From ChocPot-Mid sp043804925 (lineage in GTDB: Bacteria; Bacteroidota; Ignavibacteria; Kapaibacteriales; UBA2268): a stretch of 64,000 bases of DNA. Position numbers and translations under genes: made by a program. Shown here piece after piece: positions 52,181 to 61,300 of this stretch. Numbering within the stretch: position 1 is the first letter of the stretch; each line of letters begins with the position of its first letter. Location: the NCBI GenBank assembly GCA_043804925.1, contig JAZDIP010000094.1, positions 1 to 64,000 on the forward strand. The letters are read 5' to 3'. Below the pieces are notes generated by a model. It ran no database searches. It was given only the letters and a program-made list of their open reading frames with translations, and was not told where the DNA came from.

Positions 52181-52498
52181 ATGACAGATGTACCATCTCA
52201 TATAATTGAACTTGTACACAAACTTATTGAAGAGTCAAAAAAATTCAATATAAACATAAGTGAAGTTGTCCTTTTTGGTAGTCAGGCTAAAGGTATTGCT
52301 CATGAATGGAGCGATATAGATTTGGCTGTTGTGTCGCAAGATTTTGCAGGAAATTTTTTTGACGATAACGATAAAATAAGAAGAGCTAAATTGAATACGA
52401 GCTATGACCTTGAGATTCATCCTTACCGTCCAGAAGATTTCACTGAAGAAAATCCTTTCGTTCAGGAAATTTTAAGTCATGGAATTAGAATAGTTTAA
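52181..52498 (+). CDS. Minimal nucleotidyltransferase (MntA-like)
   Basis: 105 residues with the nucleotidyltransferase motif VVLFGSQAKGIAHEWSDIDLAVVS (GSxAxG and DxD), and the third acidic residue likely in YDLEIHPY. This is the MntA/MNT fold seen in HepT-MntA toxin-antitoxin modules, where it AMPylates the HepT toxin. No HepT/HEPN gene is on either side (52015-52180 and 52499-52625 hold no frame), so it is a lone copy. No Shine-Dalgarno is visible. Confidence 0.85.
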   Translation: MTDVPSHIIELVHKLIEESKKFNINISEVVLFGSQAKGIAHEWSDIDLAVVSQDFAGNFFDDNDKIRRAKLNTSYDLEIHPYRPEDFTEENPFVQEILSHGIRIV

Positions 52499-52625
52499 TT
52501 ACGTATATATTTTTATTCAACCATCTTTTTAATTTATAAAAATTATTTTTTATTCAACTCCTTTCCTGTTTCCATTTCGGGAATATTTCTTAAATTTAAG
52601 TTTTTAGATTAATTCTTTACGAAAA

Positions 52626-53774
52626 ATGCAAGAAGCAAATAGAATAAAATCAATGCCAACGTCAATTTTCTCGACAATGAGTAAATTGGCTGTGGAATTC
52701 AATGCAGTAAATTTAGGTCAGGGTTTCCCGGATTTTTCAGGTCCCCGGTGGCTGATGGATGAAGCATACAAAGCCATGAAGGAAGGAAAAAACCAATATG
52801 CACCTTCAAATGGAATTCGTTCTTTAAGAAAAATGCTTTCCGAAGTCTCAAAAAAATATTATGATTTGGATTGGGATGAAGAAACTGAAATTACAATAAC
52901 TGCCGGAGCAACCGAAGCACTGTACTCGACAATAACAGCATTGGTAAATCCCGGTGACGAGGTTATTTTATTTGAGCCATTTTATGATGCATATCAGGCA
53001 GATGTCATACTTGCCGGTGGCATCCCCAAATATGTTACATTGTATAAACCTGATTTTTGCTTTGATGAATCTGAACTTGAACAAGCGATTTCTCCAAAAA
53101 CGAAAATGCTCATTTTTAATAATCCTCATAATCCAACAGGGAAAGTTTTTAATAAATCTGAAATGGAAATTATTGCCAAACTTGCCTGTATGCATAATCT
53201 TTTAGTTATCAGCGACGAGGTGTATGAGTTCTTGCTTTTTGACAATGCTAAACATATTCCGATAGTTACTTTACCGGGTATGAAAGAAAGAACAATCACA
53301 ATTTCATCATCCGGTAAAACATTTGGTATGACCGGCTGGAAAATCGGATTCGCCTATGCTTTTCCTGAACTGACCAAAGCAATACAGAAGGTTCATCAGT
53401 GGACAACATTCGCAGTTAACACTCCGGGGCAACATGCTATGGCTTTTGCTTTCGGAAAGCTGGAAGAATATCTTCCTGAATTTAAAACACTATATCAAAC
53501 GAAACGTGATTTAATCTATAAATTGATTCAGGAAACAAAATTCAAACCTCACCTGCCGGCAGGCAGTTATTTTATGATGGTTGATATTCCTGATTCAATA
53601 AATAAAAATGATATTGAAGTTGCAACTGAATTGGTAAAAGAATTTGGCGTTGCTACAATTCCTCCTTCTGTATTTTATTCAAAATCGGACGAAGGACAAA
53701 CGATGCTTCGGCTTTGTTTTGCAAAAAACGAAGATACTATAATTGCAGGTGCTAATAATTTGAAATTATTTTAA
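52626..53774 (+). CDS. PLP-dependent aminotransferase (methionine/kynurenine aminotransferase type)
   Basis: 382 residues, fold type I. Motifs: NLGQGFPDFSGP, YAPSNGIRSLRKML, TAGATEALYSTI, FNNPHNPTGKVF, ISDEVYEFLLFD and the PLP Lys in ISSSGKTFGMTGWKIGF, and a C-terminal MLRLCFAKNEDTI. The FPDF start and sequence pattern are those of YbdL-type methionine aminotransferases and kynurenine-oxoglutarate transaminases; the exact amino acid cannot be decided. It is followed after 2 bp by tadA and then rsmI, forming a three-gene operon. Confidence 0.9.
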   Translation: MQEANRIKSMPTSIFSTMSKLAVEFNAVNLGQGFPDFSGPRWLMDEAYKAMKEGKNQYAPSNGIRSLRKMLSEVSKKYYDLDWDEETEITITAGATEALYSTITALVNPGDEVILFEPFYDAYQADVILAGGIPKYVTLYKPDFCFDESELEQAISPKTKMLIFNNPHNPTGKVFNKSEMEIIAKLACMHNLLVISDEVYEFLLFDNAKHIPIVTLPGMKERTITISSSGKTFGMTGWKIGFAYAFPELTKAIQKVHQWTTFAVNTPGQHAMAFAFGKLEEYLPEFKTLYQTKRDLIYKLIQETKFKPHLPAGSYFMMVDIPDSINKNDIEVATELVKEFGVATIPPSVFYSKSDEGQTMLRLCFAKNEDTIIAGANNLKLF

Positions 53775-53776
53775 AT

Positions 53777-54274
53777 ATGGGAAAAGAAATAAAATATAGT
53801 AAACTTCAAGGTAGTTATAATGACGAAGAGTTCATGCGTGAAGCTTTGCTTGAGGCAGAAAAAGCATTGAGATATAATGATGTTCCTATTGGAGCGGTAA
53901 TTGTAAAAAATAATATTGTGATTGCAAGAGGATATAATAAAATTGAAAAGAAAAAAAATTCAACAGCCCATGCCGAGATGATTGCAATTAAAAATGCACT
54001 GAAAACGGTCAACTTAAAATATTTGAATCAATGTTCACTATATGTTACTCTCGAGCCATGTCCAATGTGCTCGGGAGCAATAGTTTTATCAAGATTGAAA
54101 AGATTGGTCTATGGAGCAAAAGACCCGAAATCAGGTGCAAGCGGTTCTTTGTTCTCAATTACCGATGACACAAGATTGAATCACAGGTGCGTTGTTATCG
54201 GAGGTGTTTTGGAAAAAGAATGCTCAAAACTACTTACAGATTTTTTTAAAACCTTAAGAAAACAAAAAGCATGA
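53777..54274 (+). CDS. tadA: tRNA-specific adenosine deaminase
   Basis: 165 residues. The zinc deaminase motifs are HAEMIAIKNAL (His and catalytic Glu) and LEPCPMCSGAIVLSRL (two Cys), followed by VYGAKDPKSGASGSLF, typical of TadA, which converts A34 to inosine in tRNA-Arg. Slightly longer at the N-terminus than E. coli TadA. It begins 2 bp after the aminotransferase stop and overlaps rsmI by 4 bp (ATGA). Confidence 0.95.
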   Translation: MGKEIKYSKLQGSYNDEEFMREALLEAEKALRYNDVPIGAVIVKNNIVIARGYNKIEKKKNSTAHAEMIAIKNALKTVNLKYLNQCSLYVTLEPCPMCSGAIVLSRLKRLVYGAKDPKSGASGSLFSITDDTRLNHRCVVIGGVLEKECSKLLTDFFKTLRKQKA

Positions 54275-55125
54275 CCATGAAAAAAAAGAAACATATCTTT
54301 CTTCGACATGCACAAGCAGACAGTAGACAGCAGATGGAAGACGGAAGTCAGAAGTCAGAAGTCAGAAGCCTAAAGACAGAAGACAGAAGACGGAAGTCAG
54401 AAGACGGAAATCAGAATGAACAAAATAATTTTTCGGATATTGCCGAAGGAACTTTGTATATTGTGCCTACTCCAATAGGTAATCTTGACGATATTACATT
54501 AAGAGCAATAAAGGTATTGCCGGATGTAGATATTATTGCCTGCGAAGATACAAGGCATACGGGTATCTTACTGAAAAATTTATCAATAATACCAAAAAAG
54601 TTAATCAGCTATCATGAACATAACGAAAAGAGCAAATCATTTGAAATAATTGAAGAAATTAAATCGGGAAAAAAAGTAGCCCTTGTCTCGGATGCCGGCT
54701 CACCATTAATCTCCGACCCGGGATTTCCTTTAATACGTTTAGCTACAGAACATAATATTAAAATCATAGCATTGCCGGGAGCTACTGCTTTTGTGCCTGC
54801 TTTATCTGCAAGTGGTTTCCCAACTAACAGATTTGTATTCATGGGATTTGCACCTCAAAAAAAAGGTAGACTTACTTTTATCCAAGAGTTAATCAATATT
54901 CAAAGTACAATTATTCTCTATGAATCTTCTCACAGAATTATCAAACTTCTCGATGAACTTAATAGCATTTTTGAAGATAGCAGACAAATATGTATTGCCC
55001 GTGAAATTAGTAAAATACATGAAGAGTATATCAGAGGAACAGCAAATTATTGCAAAGAACAATTACATTTGAAGCAGAAAGTAAAGGGTGAATTTGTAGT
55101 AATTATTGATGCTATTAAGGATTAA
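54271..55125 (+). CDS. rsmI: 16S rRNA 2'-O-ribose C1402 methyltransferase with repeat-encoded N-terminal extension
   Basis: 284 residues. The core starts at about residue 58 with GTLYIVPTPIGNLDDITLRA and has IACEDTRHTGILL, ALVSDAGSPLISDPGF, IALPGATAFVPALSASGF and FMGFAPQKKG, the RsmI (tetrapyrrole methylase fold) signature. Residues 1-55 are not RsmI-like: they are translated short-word repeats (DGSQKSEVR, LKTEDRRRKSEDG) of the same type as in lipA. All possible in-frame ATG starts keep some of the repeat. The start overlaps the tadA stop, so translation is coupled. Confidence 0.94.
   Translation: MTMKKKKHIFLRHAQADSRQQMEDGSQKSEVRSLKTEDRRRKSEDGNQNEQNNFSDIAEGTLYIVPTPIGNLDDITLRAIKVLPDVDIIACEDTRHTGILLKNLSIIPKKLISYHEHNEKSKSFEIIEEIKSGKKVALVSDAGSPLISDPGFPLIRLATEHNIKIIALPGATAFVPALSASGFPTNRFVFMGFAPQKKGRLTFIQELINIQSTIILYESSHRIIKLLDELNSIFEDSRQICIAREISKIHEEYIRGTANYCKEQLHLKQKVKGEFVVIIDAIKD
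54318..54412. repeat. Translated short-word repeat array in rsmI
   Basis: Words CAGACAGTAGACAGCAG, GAAGACGGAAGTCAGAAGTCAG and AAGACAGAAGACAGAAG, the same family as in lipA (26965-27160) and after rpoD (24371-24400). Strongly purine-biased on the plus strand. Confidence 0.85.
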
Positions 55126-55207
55126 TATCTGACAACTGTTTTATTAGATAATTACTGAAACGACCACATATAGTATACAGAATATATATTTTATTAGGTT
55201 AATTATT

Positions 55208-55261
55208 TACTATATTAATAATTTAGTATGTAAACAATTTACATAGTAAGTTAATATAGTA
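55208..55261. promoter_or_regulatory. Nested palindromic operator upstream of the marR gene
   Basis: The outer perfect arms are TACTATATTAA (55208-55218) and TTAATATAGTA (55251-55261). The inner arms are TTAGTATGTAAA (55223-55234) and TTTACATAGTAA (55238-55249), with one mismatch and the same centre. Both pairs share the element TA-TATA/GTA. The site lies 30 bp before the MarR start codon, as expected for an autorepressor operator; two dimers could bind. Confidence 0.7.
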
Positions 55262-55289
55262 GTTATTTTTTTAAAAAGGGAGTATTGTT

Positions 55290-55760
55290 ATGTCAAAGAA
55301 AACAAAACAGAATGTCAAAGAACAAGCTGCAGAGCTTGCTCGTTTGACTTTTCTTTTAGCAAGAGCTTGCGAAGAAAAGGAAGATTACTTTACCAAACTA
55401 TTCAACCTGACAAACGGAGAATTCAGGTGTATGAGGTTTTTAAGCGATAAGGATTATCTCTCTGTTAAAACTTTATCTGAACAAATGAAACTCACACCCG
55501 GCAGAATCACTCATATTGTTACCGGATTGGAACAAAAAGGTTATGTTACTCGTGAGATTGATACTTCGGACAGAAGAAATATTAAAGTTCGCCTAACGAA
55601 ATATGCTATTCCTTTTATGAAAAATGTTACTCAAAAGCACATTGATTTGCATGAAAGAGTAATGAAAAATATTCCTGAAGACATAAGGAATTCAGTCCTT
55701 TTAGCAATGTCCGAATTGCTTAATTCGCTTTCAACATGGTCAAAGAAAAAAGAAATATAA
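55290..55760 (+). CDS. MarR-family transcriptional regulator
   Basis: 156 residues: N-terminal dimerisation helix, then a winged helix-turn-helix (YLSVKTLSEQMKLTPGRITHIVTGLEQKGYVTREID) with the wing TSDRRNIKVRLT, the characteristic MarR D-x-R-x2-x2-x-L-T pattern. Two Cys (about residues 30 and 49: ARACEEKED, EFRCMRF) could sense oxidants or sulfur species, but this is not shown. It starts 30 bp after a strong nested palindrome and is followed 25 bp later by the cytochrome gene, so it probably controls the cytochrome-rhodanese operon. Confidence 0.92.
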   Translation: MSKKTKQNVKEQAAELARLTFLLARACEEKEDYFTKLFNLTNGEFRCMRFLSDKDYLSVKTLSEQMKLTPGRITHIVTGLEQKGYVTREIDTSDRRNIKVRLTKYAIPFMKNVTQKHIDLHERVMKNIPEDIRNSVLLAMSELLNSLSTWSKKKEI

Positions 55761-55785
55761 ATAATTAATTAATGAGGATTTATTG

Positions 55786-57123
55786 ATGAATAAAAATTTA
55801 CTACTATTTGCTATAATTTTAATAATTTCGGCTTGTTCAAATGAAGATACGAACAATCCTGTTAATTCAAACGATATTAAATCTTGTGTTGGATGCCATA
55901 CAAACTACAGTGCGTTAAAAGAACTGGCAGACCCCGATACATCAACTAGCTCAGGTGGATGCAGTGGTGAAGCTATACATATAGAACCTTATGACAGGGT
56001 TTATCTCGGTGGCACCGGATATACAGACTTCAAAAAGTCGTCACATGGTAAAATGGCATGTACTACTTGTCATAATGGTGTGGATAAAACCGATGATAAA
56101 AGTATTGCTCATTCAGGTGACTTTATAAAACATCCTTCAAAAGTGGCAACTGAAAAATGTGTTACATGTCATGAAGATGAGGTCAGGAGAACTCACAACA
56201 GTATTCATGAAATGGGTTGGGGACAAAAAAGAAAAGTAACAATGAGATATGGATTGGCAGGACCTCAAGAATTTGACCAGCTACCTGAACATATGCAAGA
56301 AGGTTATAATTCAAATTGTGCAACTTGCCATGGGTCTTGCGGAGAATGTCATGTTAACAAACCAACTGCATCAGGTGGGGGATTAATGAATGGACATAAA
56401 TTTAGTAAAAAACCGGATATGGTAAAAGTCTGTGTTGCTTGTCATACAAGCCGTGGAGGTCATGCTTATCTTGGAATAGCGGTTGGTTCCAAACCGGATG
56501 TCCATTTAACTAAGCTGGGATTTGACTGTATGTCATGCCACTCAAAAAATGAAGTTCATGGAGATGGCGAAATCTATGACCAAAGGTATAAAGTTCCTGA
56601 TATGCCAAAATGTGAGGATTGTCATAACAACATTGGGTCGTCAAATACATATCATTCTATGCATGCCGATAATTTGAGTTGTTATGTCTGCCATTCACAA
56701 CCTTATAATAATTGTGGCAGTTGCCATATTCATGGTGAAGGGGCCAGAATAAAATCGTATCAGGGTTATAAAATAGGTGTTAATCCTATCCAGGAAATTA
56801 AGGGGACCAAACTATCTTTAGTAAGAAGAACATTGTCAGCACCTGATAGTTGGAAAGAATATGGAGTAGCGAATTTAAGCAACTTTGATGTTCTTCCTTC
56901 ATATAATTACACAAGTCCTCATAATATTCTGAGGAAAACTACACAATGCTCGCCGGAATCAGGCAAAGCTTGTTATTACAATTGTCATATAATAAAAGAA
57001 GGAGATAATTTCAGGAATAAAGAACTTTATCTTTTCGAATCTGACCTCCTTCTGGATTGGGAGAAATCATCTTCCAAAAATGTTACTGTAGATGGAAAAT
57101 TACCAAAAAGTTGGGATTTATAA
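55786..57123 (+). CDS. Decaheme c-type cytochrome lipoprotein
   Basis: About 445 residues (ATG 55786, GAGG upstream). Lipoprotein signal with lipobox IISACSNE. Ten CxxCH haem-binding motifs: CVGCH, CTTCH, CVTCH, CATCH, CGECH, CVACH, CMSCH, CEDCH, CYVCH and CGSCH. An eleventh variant, CYYNCH, lies near the C-terminus. No catalytic domain was recognised, so electron transfer is likely. The lipid anchor suggests periplasmic or outer-membrane location. Together with the rhodanese lipoprotein 35 bp downstream and MarR upstream it forms a small redox operon; similar cytochrome/rhodanese lipoprotein sets occur in extracellular electron-transfer gene clusters of Geobacter. Confidence 0.92.
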   Translation: MNKNLLLFAIILIISACSNEDTNNPVNSNDIKSCVGCHTNYSALKELADPDTSTSSGGCSGEAIHIEPYDRVYLGGTGYTDFKKSSHGKMACTTCHNGVDKTDDKSIAHSGDFIKHPSKVATEKCVTCHEDEVRRTHNSIHEMGWGQKRKVTMRYGLAGPQEFDQLPEHMQEGYNSNCATCHGSCGECHVNKPTASGGGLMNGHKFSKKPDMVKVCVACHTSRGGHAYLGIAVGSKPDVHLTKLGFDCMSCHSKNEVHGDGEIYDQRYKVPDMPKCEDCHNNIGSSNTYHSMHADNLSCYVCHSQPYNNCGSCHIHGEGARIKSYQGYKIGVNPIQEIKGTKLSLVRRTLSAPDSWKEYGVANLSNFDVLPSYNYTSPHNILRKTTQCSPESGKACYYNCHIIKEGDNFRNKELYLFESDLLLDWEKSSSKNVTVDGKLPKSWDL

Positions 57124-57145
57124 TAAATAATTAATAATTTTTTTA

Positions 57146-57153
57146 AAAGGAGG
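57146..57153 (+). promoter_or_regulatory. Strong Shine-Dalgarno of the rhodanese gene
   Basis: AAAGGAGG with 5-bp spacing to the ATG at 57159. A near-perfect site; it shows that this organism uses Shine-Dalgarno pairing, unlike most Bacteroidia. Confidence 0.85.
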
Positions 57154-57158
57154 TTTTT

Positions 57159-58166
57159 ATGTTTTTTGATTTATTAAAACGTTTCAGGTATTTTTATGCG
57201 TTGATAATAATTGCAGGTCTTTTCATTACAGCTTGTAGTGAAGATGAGACACCTGTTAACAATAATACAATTGATGAATCCAAGGTATTATTAGAATATC
57301 TTGAAGCTAACGGGGACTATATTAATACAGTTGCACCGGCAATAATTAAGGCAACTGATGTTAATACTTTATTGCTAACAGCGCCGACATCAATTTATAT
57401 AATTGATATTCGTTCAGCTGCAGATTTTGCAAACGGCCATATTGACGGAGCTGTTAATGTTGCTTTAGCCGATTTATTGACACATGTTAAATCTATCAAT
57501 GCTTCTCAATATGAGAAAATTGTGATTGCCTGTTACTCAGGACAAACAGCATCATACGGAACTGCATTGCTTCAAATGATGGGATACACCAATGTTACAG
57601 CTTTAAAGTGGGGAATGTCTTCATGGAATCCTGAATTTAAAGCTAAATGGGTTGATGCTATTGGCAATTCAAGAGCTACACAATTTGAAACTACTGCAAA
57701 TACTAAACCTGCAGCAGGTAACTTACCGGTAATAAATACCGGCAAGAAAACAGGTGCTGAAATTTTGGAAACCAGAGTCAATCAGTTGCTTGCAGAAGGT
57801 TATACTGTTGCATCTGTTAAAAACGCAGATGTTTACAGTGATTTAGCTAAATATTATATAATTAACTATTGGCCTGAAACTCAGTATCTGAACCCAGGTC
57901 ATATTCCCGGTGCTTATCAATACACTCCAAAAGCTGATTTGAAAAGAACTACAATGTTAAAAACATTACCTACGGACAAAGAAGTTGTGGTTTATTGCTA
58001 TACTGGAATGACTAGTTCAAACGTAGCCGCTTTCTTAAGGTTACTGGGTTATAATGCTAAGTCATTGCTATATGGAGCAAATGCAATGATTTATGATGTT
58101 ATGGTTTCAAATACATTAACAGTTTGGACAGATGCTGAATGCCATGATTATGATTTTGTAAAATAA
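57159..58166 (+). CDS. Lipoprotein with two rhodanese domains
   Basis: 335 residues. Lipoprotein signal (YALIIIAGLFITACSEDE; lipobox ITAC). First rhodanese domain about residues 65-170 with SIYIIDIRSAADFANGHIDGAVN and active loop IACYSGQTASYG. The second is about 205-325 with NPGHIPGAYQYTP and active loop VVYCYTGMTSSNVA. Both catalytic Cys are present. Rhodaneses transfer sulfane sulfur; an exported pair next to a multihaem cytochrome suggests extracytoplasmic sulfur or redox chemistry. It ends 20 bp before a hairpin terminator. Confidence 0.93.
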   Translation: MFFDLLKRFRYFYALIIIAGLFITACSEDETPVNNNTIDESKVLLEYLEANGDYINTVAPAIIKATDVNTLLLTAPTSIYIIDIRSAADFANGHIDGAVNVALADLLTHVKSINASQYEKIVIACYSGQTASYGTALLQMMGYTNVTALKWGMSSWNPEFKAKWVDAIGNSRATQFETTANTKPAAGNLPVINTGKKTGAEILETRVNQLLAEGYTVASVKNADVYSDLAKYYIINYWPETQYLNPGHIPGAYQYTPKADLKRTTMLKTLPTDKEVVVYCYTGMTSSNVAAFLRLLGYNAKSLLYGANAMIYDVMVSNTLTVWTDAECHDYDFVK

Positions 58167-58182
58167 ATAATGCGATTATTTG

Positions 58183-58215
58183 AAAAAAAGCTGTCTCATA
58201 AGGGCAGCTTTCTTT
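58183..58215 (+). terminator. Rho-independent terminator of the marR-cytochrome-rhodanese operon
   Basis: AAAGCTG (58187-58193) pairs with CAGCTTT (58205-58211), extended by A-T pairs on the outside, followed by CTTTATTTA. Confidence 0.8.
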
Positions 58216-58397
58216 ATTTAGACATCTCCATTTTTCTTTTTTTATTCATTTTTTATTCCTAATTTTAATTTTATATAAATTAAATATATGCAATATTTTT
58301 TAGATAAATGATTTTTTCAAATAAATGTATAATATTATGAAAATGATTAAATATAAATATAGATACACTAAAATTAAACAAAAGCAAAGGGAAGTTT

Positions 58398-61300
58398 ATG
58401 AAGAAAATCATTTTCGGGATAATATTTTTATTATTCCACACACTACTCATCTCTCAGGTACCTAACCAAATTAGCTATCAAGGAAGGATACTCGACACAG
58501 ACGGTAACCCGGTTTCAGACGGGGATTATTTAATGCTGTTCAGCATTTGGAAGGATGCTACAAGCACAGATATTAGCAATTTGGTTTTTACCGAGACACA
58601 AAATGTAGGTTTGGTCAATGGATTTTTTAATGTTAATATCGGTTCTACATCAGATTTGTCAGGAGTATCCTGGTCAAATACGTTATGGTTGGAAACAAAA
58701 CTCGGAGATAATGCACCATATCCCAGAACGAAATTGACATCAGTGCCTTATTCATTTTTTACATATAAGGCGGAAACTGCTTTGAAAGCGGATATATCTA
58801 CAACGGTAGAAGATGGGGCAATAACACAATCGAAATTAGCTGATGGAGTAATGGCAATACCAATGGGCACTGCCGGCGGCTCTCTTTCGGGAGAATATCC
58901 AAATCCGGTAATTGACCCTCAGGCGATAGTAGATGCCATAGAACCCGGTTCGATAACACAGGAAAAATTGGCATCGAATATAACAGCCATTCCAATAGGA
59001 GAAGCACGTGGGGATTTGGTCGGATACTTTCCCGAACCGACAATACGTCCCGGTTCGATACGGACAGAGTATTTCGGTCCGGAAGTCGTAAATGAAGGAG
59101 TTATTGCAGATGATGCCGTAACAACATATAAAATTATGGATGATGCAGTTACATTGGATAAAATGTACAATGGCAATAAGAACGGACAAGTAATCTGGTG
59201 GGATTCAGTAGAAAACAACTGGATGTATTCAGGAGGACCTGCCCCTATGGTGCCTTCAGATGATTATGTATTAAAATGGAATGATAATGGATGGGTCGAA
59301 TGGGCGAAAGATGCTCTATATCTGCCATATGCTTATTCAGATACTACAGTTAATAACGAAACCTTATTTTCAATTACTAAGACTGATTTGGTGGGAGATG
59401 TGATTTCGGCAACAGTTGCACCTTCAAGCACAACAACTTCTCTATCAACAGCAATATCAGGAACAGCAACTCAAGGTCATGCAATATATGCACACAACAA
59501 TAGTGCAACACATTCTACAATATATGCAATAAATGATGATGTAACAGGATTAGCCCTTGAAACTATGGGTGATACCTATATCGGAGGAAGTCTTGATGTC
59601 GAGGGAGCAACATCTTTCTTAGGTAATTTCGATGTAGACGGTCTTTCAACACTTAGCGATGCTATTATTGGCGGCGACCTTGAAGTAGATGGAAATACAT
59701 GGCTTCACGGGACTTTGGAAGTTGATGGAATAACATATTTATATGACAATCTCGAGGTTGATGGCTTAACATACTTATACAATGACCTTGAAGTTGATGG
59801 GAATGCATATTTCTACAATGACCTTAATGTATATGGGACTCAAGTAATCAATGGACCTTTGCAGATTACAAATACAACTAATTCAACGAGCACAGGAACA
59901 GGAGCATTGATAGTTACAGGTGGCACAGGAATCGGACAAAATTTGTATGTTGGAGGTTTGACAAGAATAACAAATGGTACTGTTTCATCGAGTACAGGGA
60001 CAGGTGCTTTGGTAGTTTCCGGAGGCACAGGAATTGCTGGTAATACATATATAGGAGGTACTTTAAACGTAACCGGTTTATCAACGCTTCCAACTGTTGC
60101 TGTAAATGGTGGTACGATTAATAATACATCAATAGGAGCAACGACACGTTCGACAGGTGCTTTTACAACTTTGACTTCGAATGGACAAAATACATTTACA
60201 GCAAATATCAGTTCCTCAAGTACAGGAACAGGAACTTTAGTTGTAACCGGTGGTACGGGAATAAGTCAAAACTTATATGTTGGTGGAACTGCAAATGTTA
60301 CAGGTGTATCAACCCTTGCAAGTGTTGCTATCAATGGTGGAACAATAAATAACACATCCGTTGGAGCAACGACACGTTCGACAGGTGCTTTCACAACATT
60401 AACAGCTAATGGAGCAACGACTCTGACAGCAGGTACAGGTTCTTCAAGTACAGGAACAGGAACTTTAGTTGTAACCGGTGGTACGGGTATCAGTCAAAAC
60501 CTTTATGTAGGTGGTACCGGTAATTTTACAGGTGCTTTAACAGCAGCAACATTAAATACAGGATTTGGTAATAATGAACTGTATGCAATGAATCAGAATG
60601 TCCAAACAACTGATGCAGTTACTTTTTCAACAGTTAATACAGGTCAGGGAGCTTATGAACTTTTTGCAATGGACCAAAATGTACGTACAACAGATGCTCC
60701 AACATTCGCTACCGTTAATACAGGTTTTGGAGCAAATGAATTATATGCTATGAACCAAAATGTCAGGACAACTGACAATGTTACTTTTGCTAACTTAACA
60801 GCAACAGGTACTGTTGCTTTACCTGCTAATTCGATTACCGATGCAATGGTTGTTGATGCTTTGACAATAAGTGGAGGCATAGTTAACAATACTCCAATCG
60901 GAGCAACAACACGTTCGACAGGTGCTTTCACAACATTAACAGCTAATGGAGCAACAACTTTAACTGCAGGAACTGGCTCAGTCAGTACCGGTACAGGAAC
61001 TTTGGTTGTAACCGGTGGTACCGGTATAAGTGAAAACCTTTATGTTGGTGGCACCGGTAATATCACAGGTATATTATCAGCGGCTACAGTAAATACAGGT
61101 CAGGGTGCTTATGAACTATATGCAATGGACCAAAATGTGCGAACAACGGACGCACCTACATTTGTAACAATTAATACAGGTAATGGAGCAAACGAACTAT
61201 TTGCAATGGACCAAAATGTACGTACAACAGATGCTCCAACATTTGTTACAGTAAATACAGGCAATGGAGCCAACGAACTATATGCTATGAACCAAAATGT

